Shown here piece after piece: positions 44,516-53,576 of a DNA stretch of 64,000 nucleotides. Under the pieces are notes generated by a model that saw only the letters and a program-made list of their open reading frames with translations, had not been told where the DNA came from and did not search any database. This DNA is from JACCXM01 sp046328335 (GTDB taxonomy: Bacteria > Chloroflexota > Chloroflexia > Thermomicrobiales > UBA6265). The translations under genes and the position numbers were made by a program. Positions within the stretch are counted from its first letter, which is position 1, and each line of letters starts with the position of its first letter. The DNA lies in assembly GCA_046328335.1 (NCBI GenBank), contig JAXLWU010000019.1:37280-101279 (forward strand). Direction: 5' to 3'.

Positions 44516-45301
44516 TTACCAGTCGACTTCGTCGTATTCCTCCAGAGCCAAGATTAGCCTTTTAGCGACTGCGTCCAGGATCGCCTGCCCTTTTTCTACT
44601 GAAGCCAGTGTCGGATCTCCCAGGACGCCTGAGGCGCTTTGGCGCTTCATGTTGAAGCCATAGACGATCGGGCCGGTATCGCGCAGATCATGCTTGGCAA
44701 ACGAAATCAATGGCGGTATCACCCTGGCTTCCATCGACTCCAGTCGCAATGCTTCTGGCTGGAGCACCATTTGCAGCGACGTCTCGGCCTCGCAGGCATG
44801 GGACATTCCACCAAGTGGGCTCTCACCTATCTGGGCAAGCTCCTCCGCAATCAGGTTCCACCAAGTGACGGCGAGAACGGAGATCTTGTCCTCGGCCAGT
44901 TGTTCGCAGATCGGCGCAAGAGGGGTGCTCCCATGTCCGTTCAGAATCAGGATCTTTCGGAACCCTTGGCGATGGATGCTGACGCAGATCTGCATGAACA
45001 TGTCGATGAACGTGTTCAATCGCAAGGAGATCGTCCCTGGAAAATCAACATGAGGTGGAGAGAATCCGGTCCACACCGGCGGCGCAACAATGATCCAAAG
45101 ATTGTCGGCGCGGCGCGCTGCGGCGAGTGCCATATTGTACGAATCGTTGATATCGACGCTGACCGGCAGATGGTATCCGTGTTGTTCCATCGAGCCAACC
45201 GGGAGGATGACGCTCGCACCTGCCTGGATTGCCTCTTCGAATTCCCCCAGCGTCATTTCATGCCAGAGAATCTTCCGCCCGTTTCGATTGCGCTCGACCA
45301 T
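44516..45301 (-). CDS. Creatininase-family amidohydrolase
   Basis: The 261-residue protein has the creatininase fold signature. PVGSMEQHGYHLPVSVDI contains the metal-binding glutamate and histidine. The aspartate follows in SVDIND, LILNGHGSTPL has the second histidine, and GGMSHACEAETSLQM supplies the metal-binding HACE. Family members hydrolyse cyclic or linear amides (creatinine, N-formyl or lactam compounds) with two metal ions. It is the last gene of a minus-strand operon with transporter, formamidase-like and phosphotriesterase-like genes, so it is likely one step in breaking down an imported nitrogen compound. The exact substrate is unknown. Confidence 0.88.
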   Translation of the reverse strand: MVERNRNGRKILWHEMTLGEFEEAIQAGASVILPVGSMEQHGYHLPVSVDINDSYNMALAAARRADNLWIIVAPPVWTGFSPPHVDFPGTISLRLNTFIDMFMQICVSIHRQGFRKILILNGHGSTPLAPICEQLAEDKISVLAVTWWNLIAEELAQIGESPLGGMSHACEAETSLQMVLQPEALRLESMEARVIPPLISFAKHDLRDTGPIVYGFNMKRQSASGVLGDPTLASVEKGQAILDAVAKRLILALEEYDEVDW

Positions 45302-45353
45302 GACCCACCCCTTCGCCTTCGCCGCCCCGTGATCCGACCACTCCTTCTCGATC

Positions 45354-46391
45354 TCACGCCATTGGCGTCACCATACGGCGAGGGTTCTCGACGAGGATAG
45401 TGTGGATTTCGGATTCCGTCATCCCCATCCGTCGCATCATGGGAACGACATTGACCAGGATGTGGTCATACCCCCATCGTCCATAACGGTGCAATTGCGT
45501 CTTCATACACACGTCCTGAGAGATTAGGATCTGGTCCAGACGGCCCAATGCGATCAGTTCTTTCAATGCCAGAATGCGTTGTGTATCAGTAGGAAATTGC
45601 TGTCCGCCTACCCAGCTTTCGATGTAGCAGTCCTGTCCAAACGTGTCATAGGCGATGTACGCGCCCTTACGGGCGAGTTCGGCTTGTGCCTCTATGTCGA
45701 TCACCACATCTTGATGGCTCATCACGGCTCGATCCAGGCGGGCTCCCTCGGATTCAAGCACCTCGACGATCCGTCGCGCCTCATTGCCCCGAGTATCAAC
45801 GTGGATGACCATCGAGACCCCGGTATCAAGACTGGCTCGCGCCGCGGCACGGAGCACCTTCTCTTCTGTAGGAGTCATAGTGGCGCTCGTGCCGATCTCG
45901 CCGATGATTCCCGCCTTGATGCCGCTTGGCCGCACCCCGGCGGTAATGTCGGAGATCATCTCCGCGGCGATATCGTCCACCGTACGACTTGCCAGCGAAA
46001 CCGGGTGGGAGGGCTCGCAGTAATAGCCGCAACCCATGACGATGTTGACGCCACTTACCTGCGAAACTTTCTTGAGTCCGAGTGGATCCCTTGCCAGACT
46101 GCGGCTGGAGACCTCGACAATCGTGCTCCCGCCCGCAAATCCGAAAGCCCGGACCTCTTCCGCGGCAACTTCGATATCGTCAAGACGGAGATTGTCCTTG
46201 GTGACGTTCTGGGGATCACGCAAGAGAAAGCGCAGAATGGAGATGTCGACGGGTGCTTCGGCCAGCGCTCTCCGGCTCGCTGTCTCGGGCTCCTGCCACC
46301 AGCACGTCAAATCGAGCAGGATATGCTCGTGGATGAGGGTCATCCCGAGGTCGGCCGAGGCGACAGGGCCGGTCACTGTATTGACAACCAC
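45354..46391 (-). CDS. Phosphotriesterase-family hydrolase
   Basis: The GTG at 46391 has AGGAGG upstream, giving 345 residues. It is a TIM-barrel amidohydrolase of the phosphotriesterase group. TLIHEHILLDL holds the first two metal-binding histidines. The likely carboxylated-lysine region is GIKAGIIGEIG, later histidines are in VIHVDTRG and AVMSHQDVVID, and the last metal aspartate is in ILISQDVC. Natural members are mostly lactonases or amidases rather than true phosphotriesterases. It starts 11 bases after the formamidase-like gene, within the same operon. Confidence 0.88.
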   Translation of the reverse strand: MVVNTVTGPVASADLGMTLIHEHILLDLTCWWQEPETASRRALAEAPVDISILRFLLRDPQNVTKDNLRLDDIEVAAEEVRAFGFAGGSTIVEVSSRSLARDPLGLKKVSQVSGVNIVMGCGYYCEPSHPVSLASRTVDDIAAEMISDITAGVRPSGIKAGIIGEIGTSATMTPTEEKVLRAAARASLDTGVSMVIHVDTRGNEARRIVEVLESEGARLDRAVMSHQDVVIDIEAQAELARKGAYIAYDTFGQDCYIESWVGGQQFPTDTQRILALKELIALGRLDQILISQDVCMKTQLHRYGRWGYDHILVNVVPMMRRMGMTESEIHTILVENPRRMVTPMA

Positions 46392-46402
46392 GCGCGAGCC
46401 TC

Positions 46403-47368
46403 CTAAAGGAGCGCCGACTTGGCGATTTCGGCCCCGACTGGAAAGCGGAGATCAGCAACTGCCGGGATCAGCTGGTAGATGTCCAGATTGAACTGCGGGT
46501 TGATGCTGAGCAGCATGTAGGCCGTTTGCGCGCTCAACCCGTATTCCGTGGTTAGCCAGTGAAGGAGGTTCGACGTCGCTTTTGCGACGGACCGTTCGAG
46601 TGGCCGGTCAATCCCGATCGCAATGATGGAGGATTCGGTTTCGATTCGGATATCGCGTATCGACTTCCTTTTAAAGACCCGGCACGATAGCTGCACTTCG
46701 GCTGGAACGTCGCACGCGCAACCGGTCAGTTCGCCCGCCCCCTGCATGCAGTGAACGTCGCCAATCGAAAGCAAACCGCCATCGTTGTAGCAGTTGAAGA
46801 AGATTGTTGCCCCGGCTCGCACGTCGCGGCAGTCGAGATTTCCACCCCACGGTCCCTGACGAGACGCTGACGATACGCGCTCCCGCGCCGGTGCCACTCC
46901 GATAGTGCCGATCATCGGCGCCAGGGGAATCACCCGGCCCGATCCCAGATCCCCGAATCCGTCAGCGGCGGTACCACTCGTCCCCGGAATCAATTTGACG
47001 ATCTTGGTGAACGGCGCAACCGCGTCCGCCCATTCGGCGGTGTCGGCAAGAATGCCTCCCCCCGTTGGCGAGAGAATCGACACCCCTTGCCCAACCGGAG
47101 TCAATCGCTCGATGGTGACGGCGAGGACATCGCCCGCTTCCGCCCCATCAACAAACACCGGGCCAGTGAGAAAATTCGCATCGGGCGGCGATTTGAACAT
47201 GCCGGGAATATGCGACTCGATGGGAAGTTGATCTTCCGAGGCAAGCGCGCCGCGAAAGCAGTCATGAGTCTCCAGGACGAATGATTCATCAGGTTCGACA
47301 TGGAGGACCGGAGGAGTCTTCCAGTCAAAGAAACAGTCGATTGCCAGGTCCCGTGAAACCCGTTTCAT
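46403..47368 (-). CDS. Acetamidase/formamidase-family hydrolase
   Basis: From the ATG at 47368 the protein has 321 residues. An in-frame ATG at 47395 is possible. It matches the FmdA_AmdA family, with VEPDESFVLETHDCFRGAL near the N terminus, NFLTGPVFVDGAEAGDVLAVTI, then PMIGTIGVAP, GPWGGNLDCRDVRAGATIFFNCYNDGGLLSIGDVHCMQGAGEL and the C-terminal TTEYGLSAQTAYMLLS. Members hydrolyse short amides to acid plus ammonia. The context of an ABC transporter and two other amidohydrolase-type enzymes supports a role in using an amide as nitrogen or carbon source. Confidence 0.92.
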   Translation of the reverse strand: MKRVSRDLAIDCFFDWKTPPVLHVEPDESFVLETHDCFRGALASEDQLPIESHIPGMFKSPPDANFLTGPVFVDGAEAGDVLAVTIERLTPVGQGVSILSPTGGGILADTAEWADAVAPFTKIVKLIPGTSGTAADGFGDLGSGRVIPLAPMIGTIGVAPARERVSSASRQGPWGGNLDCRDVRAGATIFFNCYNDGGLLSIGDVHCMQGAGELTGCACDVPAEVQLSCRVFKRKSIRDIRIETESSIIAIGIDRPLERSVAKATSNLLHWLTTEYGLSAQTAYMLLSINPQFNLDIYQLIPAVADLRFPVGAEIAKSALL

Positions 47369-47415
47369 CGCGCCGACCCTTCTTCGCTCATCCATCCAAC
47401 GCCGGACAGGTTCTT

Positions 47416-48297
47416 TCAGATCTTGAGGCGTGGATCGAGAAAGTCTCGCAGCCAGTCTCCGACAAGATTCAATCCCAGGACGCTGACAAAAATCGCCACA
47501 CCCGGTGCAATGGCCAGCCACGGGGCGATCTCCAGGAAGTCACGGCCAGTGCGCAGCATCGTTCCCCAGGAGGGTTGGGGCGGTTGCGCGCCGAGGCCGA
47601 TAAAGCTGAGTCCGGCCTCGACCACGATGGCGATAGCAAACAGCAACGTCGTCTGAACAATTAGCGCTGGCATCATGTTTGGCAGCAATTCGCGGCGCAT
47701 GATTCGCGTCGTAGGCGCCCCAATTGAACGCGCTGCCTCCACGTACTGCTCCTGCATCACCATCAGCGCGGCGGCGCGGGTCACGCGCGCGTACGCAGGC
47801 GTGAAGATGACGCCCAGCGCAATCGTGGCGTTCTCCAATCCTGGGCCAAGTACGGCGACCACCGCGATTGCCAGCAGCACGACCGGAAAGGCGAACAGGG
47901 CGTCGACCACTCGCATGACCACGAGGTCCACCCACCCTCCGAAATACCCGGCGGCGAGCCCCAGCCCCAGTCCCAGGATGGAGCAGATCGTTACCGAGAT
48001 GATGCAGACCATGAGTGAGATGCGGGCTCCATAGAGGACTCGGCTCAACACATCCCGGCCGAACTCGTCTGTACCAACGAGATGCTGCGCGCTCGGCGGC
48101 TGGAGCGAGATTTCCGGGCGCATATCTTCCCAGGAGTAGGGTGCGAACACATCCGCGAACACGGCGACAAGGACGAATAACAACGTAATGCCCACACCGA
48201 GGAGTCCCTGTCGGTTCCGAGACAATCCGGAGCGGCGGACCCACCGAGTCAGGGTTTCGTTTGCGGTCCCGGGATGGACCATTACTGCGGTCGTCAC
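47416..48297 (-). CDS. ABC transporter permease (DppC type)
   Basis: The 293-residue protein has the DppC signature: SRNRQGLLGVGITLLFVLVAVFAD, HLVGTDEFGRDVLSRVLYGARISL, YFGGWVDLVVMRVVDALFAFPVVLL. The EAA loop (QYVEAARSIGAPTTRIMRRELLPN) and LGLNLVGDWLRDFLDPRL end block are intact, with about six membrane segments. Its start overlaps the end of the DppB-type gene by four bases. It is part of the minus-strand nitrogen-compound operon. No ATPase gene accompanies it. Confidence 0.93.
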   Translation of the reverse strand: MTTAVMVHPGTANETLTRWVRRSGLSRNRQGLLGVGITLLFVLVAVFADVFAPYSWEDMRPEISLQPPSAQHLVGTDEFGRDVLSRVLYGARISLMVCIISVTICSILGLGLGLAAGYFGGWVDLVVMRVVDALFAFPVVLLAIAVVAVLGPGLENATIALGVIFTPAYARVTRAAALMVMQEQYVEAARSIGAPTTRIMRRELLPNMMPALIVQTTLLFAIAIVVEAGLSFIGLGAQPPQPSWGTMLRTGRDFLEIAPWLAIAPGVAIFVSVLGLNLVGDWLRDFLDPRLKI

Positions 48298-49259
48298 GCG
48301 GTGGCCATCCTCGCGATCGACTCTCGTTGCCGAGGGTCGATGTAGGCGTTAAGAACGTCGACTCCCAGGTTTATGGTCATGAACGCCACGGCAATCAGGA
48401 GGGTCGCCGCCTGCAATACCGGATAGTCCCGCTGAAGGACCGCCGCCAGGGCATACGTCGGCACGCCGGGGAGATAGAACACCGCCTCGACCAGGAACGC
48501 GCCGCCAAACATGTATCCGGCTTCCATTCCCGCCACGGTTGTGACCGGGATCAGCGCGTTCTTGAGCATGTGCCGCCGCACGACCATGCCTTCGGGCGCA
48601 CCCTTCGCTCGGGCCGTGCGGATGTAGTCGCGGCGAGAAACATCCATCAACGCCGACCGCGTCATCCGCATGATGATTGACGCCGAGACGAGTCCAAGCG
48701 AGAGCGACGGCATGATCATCGACTTGATGTTGCCGATCGGATCCTCGCTGAACGGAACGTATCCACCAAACGGCAACCACCCCAATTTGACCGAAAAGAC
48801 CAAAGCCAGCATGGTGCCGAGCCAGAAGTTGGGCAGGGAAATGCCGGTCAGTCCGAGCATCGAGATCGTGAAGTCCACCCGGGAGTACTGACGCGTTCCT
48901 GATATCACTCCCGCCCCGACGCCAAGCACTATGGCCACGACCATCGACAAGGCCACGAGTTCGATCGTGACCGGCAATCGCGACGCGAACATCTCGGTGA
49001 TCGGTGTGCGATGAATCAGCGACATCCCGAGATCGCCGTGTAGCAACCCCCACAGCCAGGTGAGGTATTGCTCATGGACCGGTCGGTCGAGTCCGAGCTC
49101 CTTGCGCATCGCCTCAAGTGCCTCAGGCTTGGCGTTGACGCCGAAGTACTGCTGGGCTGGATCGCCGGGAACGAGATGCAGCAGGGAGAAGACCACGATC
49201 GAAACGATCAGCAGCGACGGAATCATTGCCAACACGCGGCAGGTTATGAACCGCAACAC
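48294..49259 (-). CDS. ABC transporter permease (DppB type)
   Basis: The 321-residue protein shows the DppB N-terminal helix (MLRFITCRVLAMIPSLLIVSIVVFSLLHLVPGDPA), about six membrane segments, the EAA loop RRDYIRTARAKGAPEGMVVRRHMLKNALIP, and the EAVFYLPGVPTYALAAVLQRDYPVLQ end block. It overlaps the following DppC-type gene and follows the binding-protein gene after a 234-base spacer that contains a stem-loop. The substrate is inferred only from the operon: an oligopeptide-like or amide compound. Confidence 0.93.
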   Translation of the reverse strand: MLRFITCRVLAMIPSLLIVSIVVFSLLHLVPGDPAQQYFGVNAKPEALEAMRKELGLDRPVHEQYLTWLWGLLHGDLGMSLIHRTPITEMFASRLPVTIELVALSMVVAIVLGVGAGVISGTRQYSRVDFTISMLGLTGISLPNFWLGTMLALVFSVKLGWLPFGGYVPFSEDPIGNIKSMIMPSLSLGLVSASIIMRMTRSALMDVSRRDYIRTARAKGAPEGMVVRRHMLKNALIPVTTVAGMEAGYMFGGAFLVEAVFYLPGVPTYALAAVLQRDYPVLQAATLLIAVAFMTINLGVDVLNAYIDPRQRESIARMATA

Positions 49260-49429
49260 GTACCCGATCTCCTAGTTGCAGCGGGCGAATACTGGCCGGC
49301 TCATGACAGCCTGGCGATCCGACATCGCCCGACCGTCCCATGGGAGAACATCTACCCGCGCCCTGGGCCCATTTCGCCAGGGAACGACACCAGTGGCTAC
49401 TTGGAATGCAGCACGAAGGTCAGGGCGTT

Positions 49430-49451
49430 GGGGCACGGCGGACCGTGCCCC
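49430..49451 (-). terminator. Stem-loop after the binding-protein gene
   Basis: GGGGCACGG (49430-49438) pairs perfectly with CCGTGCCCC (49443-49451) around a four-base loop. On the minus strand it lies 43 bases past the binding-protein stop and about 170 bases before the DppB-type gene. It is in the same relative place as stem-loops in the other two transporter operons. Confidence 0.6.
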
Positions 49452-49493
49452 GAACCGAAGTCAGCTCGTCGCGGCCCCGTCAACCACCGCGGC

Positions 49494-51140
49494 CTACGCG
49501 GTGATCGTCGTCTCGCGCAACCACTTCGTCATCCCGCTGTACGTCGGGTGGAATCCCTGGACGTTGTCGCTCATGGCGTGGATCAGGTCGCCCAGGACCC
49601 CGAAGCCCTCGGGCGAGAGCTCGCAGAGCCTGGTGGACACCTGAGCGTACAACTCCTTGCGCTCATCCTGGTCGAACGTGCTCCGCGTCGCGTCGAGGAG
49701 CTTATCAACGTCCGGATCGGCGAATCCCACGGCATTCCACCCACCGGTCGAATGAAACTGGGCGTAGAGATAGTCATCAGGATCGACCAGCGGGCCGCCC
49801 CAGGCGAGAGACCCGATATCGTAATCGTGCTCCACGTCCCAAGCATTGGCCAATGACGCCCAGTCGAGCTGGATCACCTCGCAATCGACGCCGATCGCCT
49901 TGAAGGCGTCCTTGGCCACCAGGGCTTCCGCCAGATTCTCGCTGTAAACGCCGGACGTGGTTATGGTTGTCTTGAAGCCATTCGGGAATCCCGCCTCGGC
50001 AAGCAGCTTCTTCGCCTCTTCAACGTTCGGAGATGGCGAGAAGTAGTCCTGACCGGGGTACGCCCAGCTCCACTCGGGGATGGGTCCACCAAGGATCGGC
50101 TTGGCATATCCGAAATACCCGGCTTGAACGGACCCTTCGCGATTCATCGCGTGTGACAACGCGCGGCGAACGAGCGGGTTATCGAACGGCGCGCGTCGAT
50201 TGTTGTACCCCAGGAAGCTCCACCGACATGTTTCCACCGGCTTGGCGAGAACAATACCTGGCGCATGTTCCAGCCCGGTGACCAGCTTGAACGGTACGGA
50301 TTGGACGAAGTCGATTGCTCCAGTGCGAAGCGCGTTGACGCGCGACGTATCATCCTCGATGAACTGGATTTCCAGGCGATCAAGGTACGGCTGACCCTCG
50401 ATGTAGTAGTCAGGGTTCTTTTCCAGAACCAGCAACTTCTTCGGCTCGTAGGACACGAACTTGAACGGTCCAGTCCCGATCATGGTGGTCATCAGATCAC
50501 CGCGGGCCTCTACTTCAGCGCGCGGCTCGATAGCCAGATAGGGACTGGCCAGACTGGCAAGAAGCGTGCTCATCACTGAGTTCAGGTGAACAACAACCGT
50601 GTACTTGTCCGGCGTTTCGACGGTGTCTACGGTGGCGACTCGAAACTGGCTGAACGCTCCCGTTGCCGGATCGCGGACGCGCTCAATGGTGAACTTGACG
50701 TCATCCGACGTCATCTCCTGTCCGTTATGGAACAGGACCCCTTGTCGCAGTTTGAACGTGTACGTCAGATGATCGTCCGAAACCTCCACTGACTCGGCCA
50801 TGTCCGGCACGATGTTCATGTCTTTGTCGTATTGCACCAAGCCGGCATAAACAAGTTCAGTCACCAGGTTCGTGGCATACGTCCCTGATAGCGCGGGGTC
50901 GAGTCCGACCGGGTCGGTGGTGAAGCTCGCACGCAGCACGCCGCCCGACTGGGCTGCAGCACGCGCCGGTCGAACGGTCGGGATGGATGCCGTCGCCGCT
51001 CTCGCTTTGGGAGCATGTTGTGACAGGACCGCGCTGACCGTCGGCAGGCCGACTCCGAGCACGAGTAGTCGATTGACGAACTCCCGACGGGAGATCGTGC
51101 CGCTGCGGAACTGCCGAATGTAGAGGTCGATCGCCTTCAT
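49494..51140 (-). CDS. ABC transporter substrate-binding protein, family 5
   Basis: The ATG at 51140 follows AAGGAG by seven bases, giving 548 residues. A GTG one codon earlier is an alternative. The leader has a Tat motif SRREFVNRLLVLGVGLPTV and a likely cleavage site after KARA. The SBP_bac_5 domain starts near residue 65 (GGVLRASFTTDPVGLDPALSGTYATNLVTELVYAGL). It shows LRQGVLFHNGQEMTSDDVKF, MIGTGPFKFVSYEPKKLLVLEKNPDYY and the C-terminal FDQDERKELYAQVSTRLCE. It captures the solute outside the cell. It is the second gene of the RidA-led operon. Confidence 0.92.
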   Translation of the reverse strand: MKAIDLYIRQFRSGTISRREFVNRLLVLGVGLPTVSAVLSQHAPKARAATASIPTVRPARAAAQSGGVLRASFTTDPVGLDPALSGTYATNLVTELVYAGLVQYDKDMNIVPDMAESVEVSDDHLTYTFKLRQGVLFHNGQEMTSDDVKFTIERVRDPATGAFSQFRVATVDTVETPDKYTVVVHLNSVMSTLLASLASPYLAIEPRAEVEARGDLMTTMIGTGPFKFVSYEPKKLLVLEKNPDYYIEGQPYLDRLEIQFIEDDTSRVNALRTGAIDFVQSVPFKLVTGLEHAPGIVLAKPVETCRWSFLGYNNRRAPFDNPLVRRALSHAMNREGSVQAGYFGYAKPILGGPIPEWSWAYPGQDYFSPSPNVEEAKKLLAEAGFPNGFKTTITTSGVYSENLAEALVAKDAFKAIGVDCEVIQLDWASLANAWDVEHDYDIGSLAWGGPLVDPDDYLYAQFHSTGGWNAVGFADPDVDKLLDATRSTFDQDERKELYAQVSTRLCELSPEGFGVLGDLIHAMSDNVQGFHPTYSGMTKWLRETTITA

Positions 51141-51348
51141 CACCGATCTCCTTCAGTGCCGACGAATACTGCTAGCTCTGGTCTGGTCGAAATGCGACTG
51201 CTCCACGAGTTGAGCGAAGAGCGAACGCCATGTGCACTTGTTCCACGGCTGATAATGCGGTGCTTCTGAGGCCGAGGCTGCTCGTTGGTTCCGGCCCAAG
51301 TCCTGCTTGTTTTCCACGCGGCCGTGCGCTATTCGCGACTCGCACCTG

Positions 51349-51732
51349 TCAGCCTGGCATACAGGCCACGACCTCGACTTCGACCAGCACCCCCTCGCCG
51401 AGCGATCCCCCCTGGATGCAAGTCCGGGCGGGAGGGTCCCCTGTGAAATACTCGCGGTACACCTCGTTGAACGCCGGTCGATCGGCCAGATCAGCGACGA
51501 AGGCCGTCACCTTGAGCGCGTTGTCAAGCGACGTCCCAGCCGCCGCCAGCGCCGCCTGGAGGTTGTCCATCGTCTGGCGCCCCTGGGTGCGGATGTCGCT
51601 TCCCACCATTTGCCCGGTGGACGGATCGTGACCGACCATACCAGCGGTGAAAACCAGATCGCCGAATTTCACCGCGGGCACGAGAATCGGATTCGGCGTA
51701 AATCCCTCTGGCCGGATGATCTGTCGTGGCAC
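51349..51732 (-). CDS. RidA-family protein
   Basis: From the GTG at 51732, preceded by GGGGAG, the protein has 127 residues. A longer frame to 51813 has no binding site. RidA motifs are clear: VKFGDLVFTAGMVGHDPSTGQMV, GRQTMDNLQAALAAAGTSLDNALKVTAFVADL, FNEVYREYFTGDPPARTCIQGGSL and LVEVEVVACMPG. The arginine in PARTC is the imine-binding residue. RidA proteins hydrolyse reactive enamines/imines or serve as catabolic deaminases. As first gene of an amide-degradation-like operon it may remove a reactive intermediate. Confidence 0.9.
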   Translation of the reverse strand: MPRQIIRPEGFTPNPILVPAVKFGDLVFTAGMVGHDPSTGQMVGSDIRTQGRQTMDNLQAALAAAGTSLDNALKVTAFVADLADRPAFNEVYREYFTGDPPARTCIQGGSLGEGVLVEVEVVACMPG

Positions 51733-51940
51733 CCCGTCGTCTCCCCTCTCTCCGTGCGACTCGCACGTACTGCCTGCCTCCCCGAGCTCTGAGCTGTCGC
51801 TGGGACCGATCACGATGCACGGACTTCCACGGGCTCGCTACCGGACGCCGATCACTCGCCCTCCGCGTACGGTGAAATCCTCCTCACTTCGGCAATGCCG
51901 ACCGCGTCGACCTGATGACATTTGGGAATGGGAATCTGAT

Positions 51941-51973
51941 ATGCTAGTATACAAGCATCAAAGGTAATTGCAA
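51941..51973 (-). promoter_or_regulatory. Putative promoter and GntR-type operator of the RidA operon
   Basis: On the minus strand TTGCAA (51973-51968) and TATACT (51951-51946) are 16 bases apart. The 18-base ATGCTAGTATACAAGCAT (51941-51958) covers the -10 box and is palindromic at eight of nine positions, with a GTATAC centre as in many GntR-family sites. A repressor bound there would block transcription of the operon. The divergent GntR/LacI-hybrid gene at 52470 is the obvious candidate regulator. The start would give a leader of roughly 200 bases before the RidA gene. Confidence 0.55.
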
Positions 51974-52469
51974 GTAGGTCCTTCTCGTTCTTTCCGGCAC
52001 CACGCGTGGTCCGATGCCTGTGTCGACGCGGGCCACTGTTTGATTGCGCGTTGCCCGACTACGCACGACTTCTCACAAAGGTCAACGCAGACAGGATCTG
52101 GACGAACGCGGCAGTCCCATCCGTAGGTCCCGTCAGAGCAACAAGAGCTCTGTGGCACGACCAAGTCGAAATCGGAATCCATCGTTGGCTACCAGATGCT
52201 GCGCTACCAGGTGAGCGGACCAGTCTTTCAGTCGTGTTCATGACGCACAGTCAATGACCCGTGAGGGTATCCTGTTCGCGTTCGGGAGGGAGGGTGAAGT
52301 CATTGGCCGGCAGCAACGCCCGTCTCGTGTCTGGTGATCGTGCGGGGCTGATCTCAACTTCCGCTGCAGTCGCCGCGCTCTGCGCGCAGAACGCGTCGCC
52401 GCATCTCCTGCGCACACGTCGCCGCTCAACGAAAACGATTGATCCCGTATCGACACGCAGGCAGCCGGA
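51974..52469. other. Intergenic region upstream of the GntR-type regulator
   Basis: About 500 bases between the operon promoter and the regulator gene contain no supported gene. Short frames on both strands have no ribosome binding site. The promoter of the regulator must be here, but I could not identify it. Confidence 0.4.
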
Positions 52470-53576
52470 ATGAGTTCGCAGATCAGCCAGAATCCCCCGA
52501 TCCCGCTCTACTACCAGGTCCGGGTGGCCATCCAGGGCGATATCGCCGAGGGTCGACTGAAACCTGGAGACATGCTGCCGTCCGAGAAGATTCTTTGCGA
52601 TCGGTATGGTGTAAGTAGCATCACCGTGCGCCGCGCCCTCAGGGATCTCGTGCATGCGGGTCTCATTTACCGCGAGAACGGGGTCGGAACGTTTGTCGCC
52701 CAACCCACGCGGCACTACTCCGTAGCGCTCATTTTTTGCGGCTTTTCGGAGCATGGCTGGCGGCAAGACAGCCACATGTTTGGGGCATTGATCGGTAGCG
52801 TCGGTCAAGCCATCTGGGAGCGTGGCGCCACGCTCAGCGTCTCCAACGTGGCATCTCCTGAAGTCCTGATCGACGCCATCCGGCAGATTGCCGAAAACAG
52901 CTCGTTTGACGGCCTGCTGATCCGTGCCGACGTCGATCTGCCCGCCGCTGTTGCGCTCTCACTCACGTCTCTTGGCGTTCCATACGTTCTGATCAAGAAA
53001 AAAGCGGTTGACGTTGCTGTCAATACCGTCTGGATGGACAACCGAGCGCACGCGTGCATGGCCTGCGAGCACCTGCTCGGACTCGGCCATCGACGAGTCG
53101 GCCTGGTTTCCGGGGCCCCGGAATCGCGGGCCACCCAGGACCGCATCCTGGGCTATGGCGATGCCTATGCCGCATTCGGTCTCCAAGTCGACTCCACCCT
53201 GATCTACGTGGGGGAGAGTGAATTTGCGGATGTCGGCTACGCGGGAACGATCGCCCTGCTAACCGGATGCGCTCCTCCCACCGCGCTGGTGATCGCGGTC
53301 GACCAATTCGTGCCATCGGTCTACGCCGCGATTGGGGATCGCGGACTTCGCATACCGGAAGAGATATCGCTGGTGGGATTCGCCGAGACCGGACGAGGCC
53401 CAATGTTCCGTCCCCCACTGACCACTCTGGCGATTACCGACTTTGACCTCGGTCAGGAATCCGCAGACTTGCTGATCGAACTCATTGAAGCGCGCGTCAC
53501 GCCACCAGTGGCGCGTGAAATTGCTCCTCAGCTGATCGTCCGAGAGACCTCAGCGCCGCCGCCCGATCGCTGCTGA
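52470..53576 (+). CDS. GntR/LacI-hybrid transcriptional regulator (AraR-like)
   Basis: The 368-residue protein has a GntR-type winged helix at the N terminus: IPLYYQVRVAIQGDIAEGRLKPGDMLPSEKILCDRYGVSSITVRRALRDLVHAGLIYRENGVGTFV (about residues 10-78). A LacI/periplasmic-binding-type sensor domain follows (about 85-365), with SSFDGLLIRADVD, LLGLGHRRVGLVSG, RILGYGDAY and ISLVGFAETG segments. This domain order is that of AraR and related regulators, whose ligand releases them from DNA. It is divergent from the RidA operon and upstream of a gamma-glutamyltransferase gene and a sugar-type ABC operon. The operator at 51941-51958 is a plausible target. Confidence 0.9.
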   Translation: MSSQISQNPPIPLYYQVRVAIQGDIAEGRLKPGDMLPSEKILCDRYGVSSITVRRALRDLVHAGLIYRENGVGTFVAQPTRHYSVALIFCGFSEHGWRQDSHMFGALIGSVGQAIWERGATLSVSNVASPEVLIDAIRQIAENSSFDGLLIRADVDLPAAVALSLTSLGVPYVLIKKKAVDVAVNTVWMDNRAHACMACEHLLGLGHRRVGLVSGAPESRATQDRILGYGDAYAAFGLQVDSTLIYVGESEFADVGYAGTIALLTGCAPPTALVIAVDQFVPSVYAAIGDRGLRIPEEISLVGFAETGRGPMFRPPLTTLAITDFDLGQESADLLIELIEARVTPPVAREIAPQLIVRETSAPPPDRC

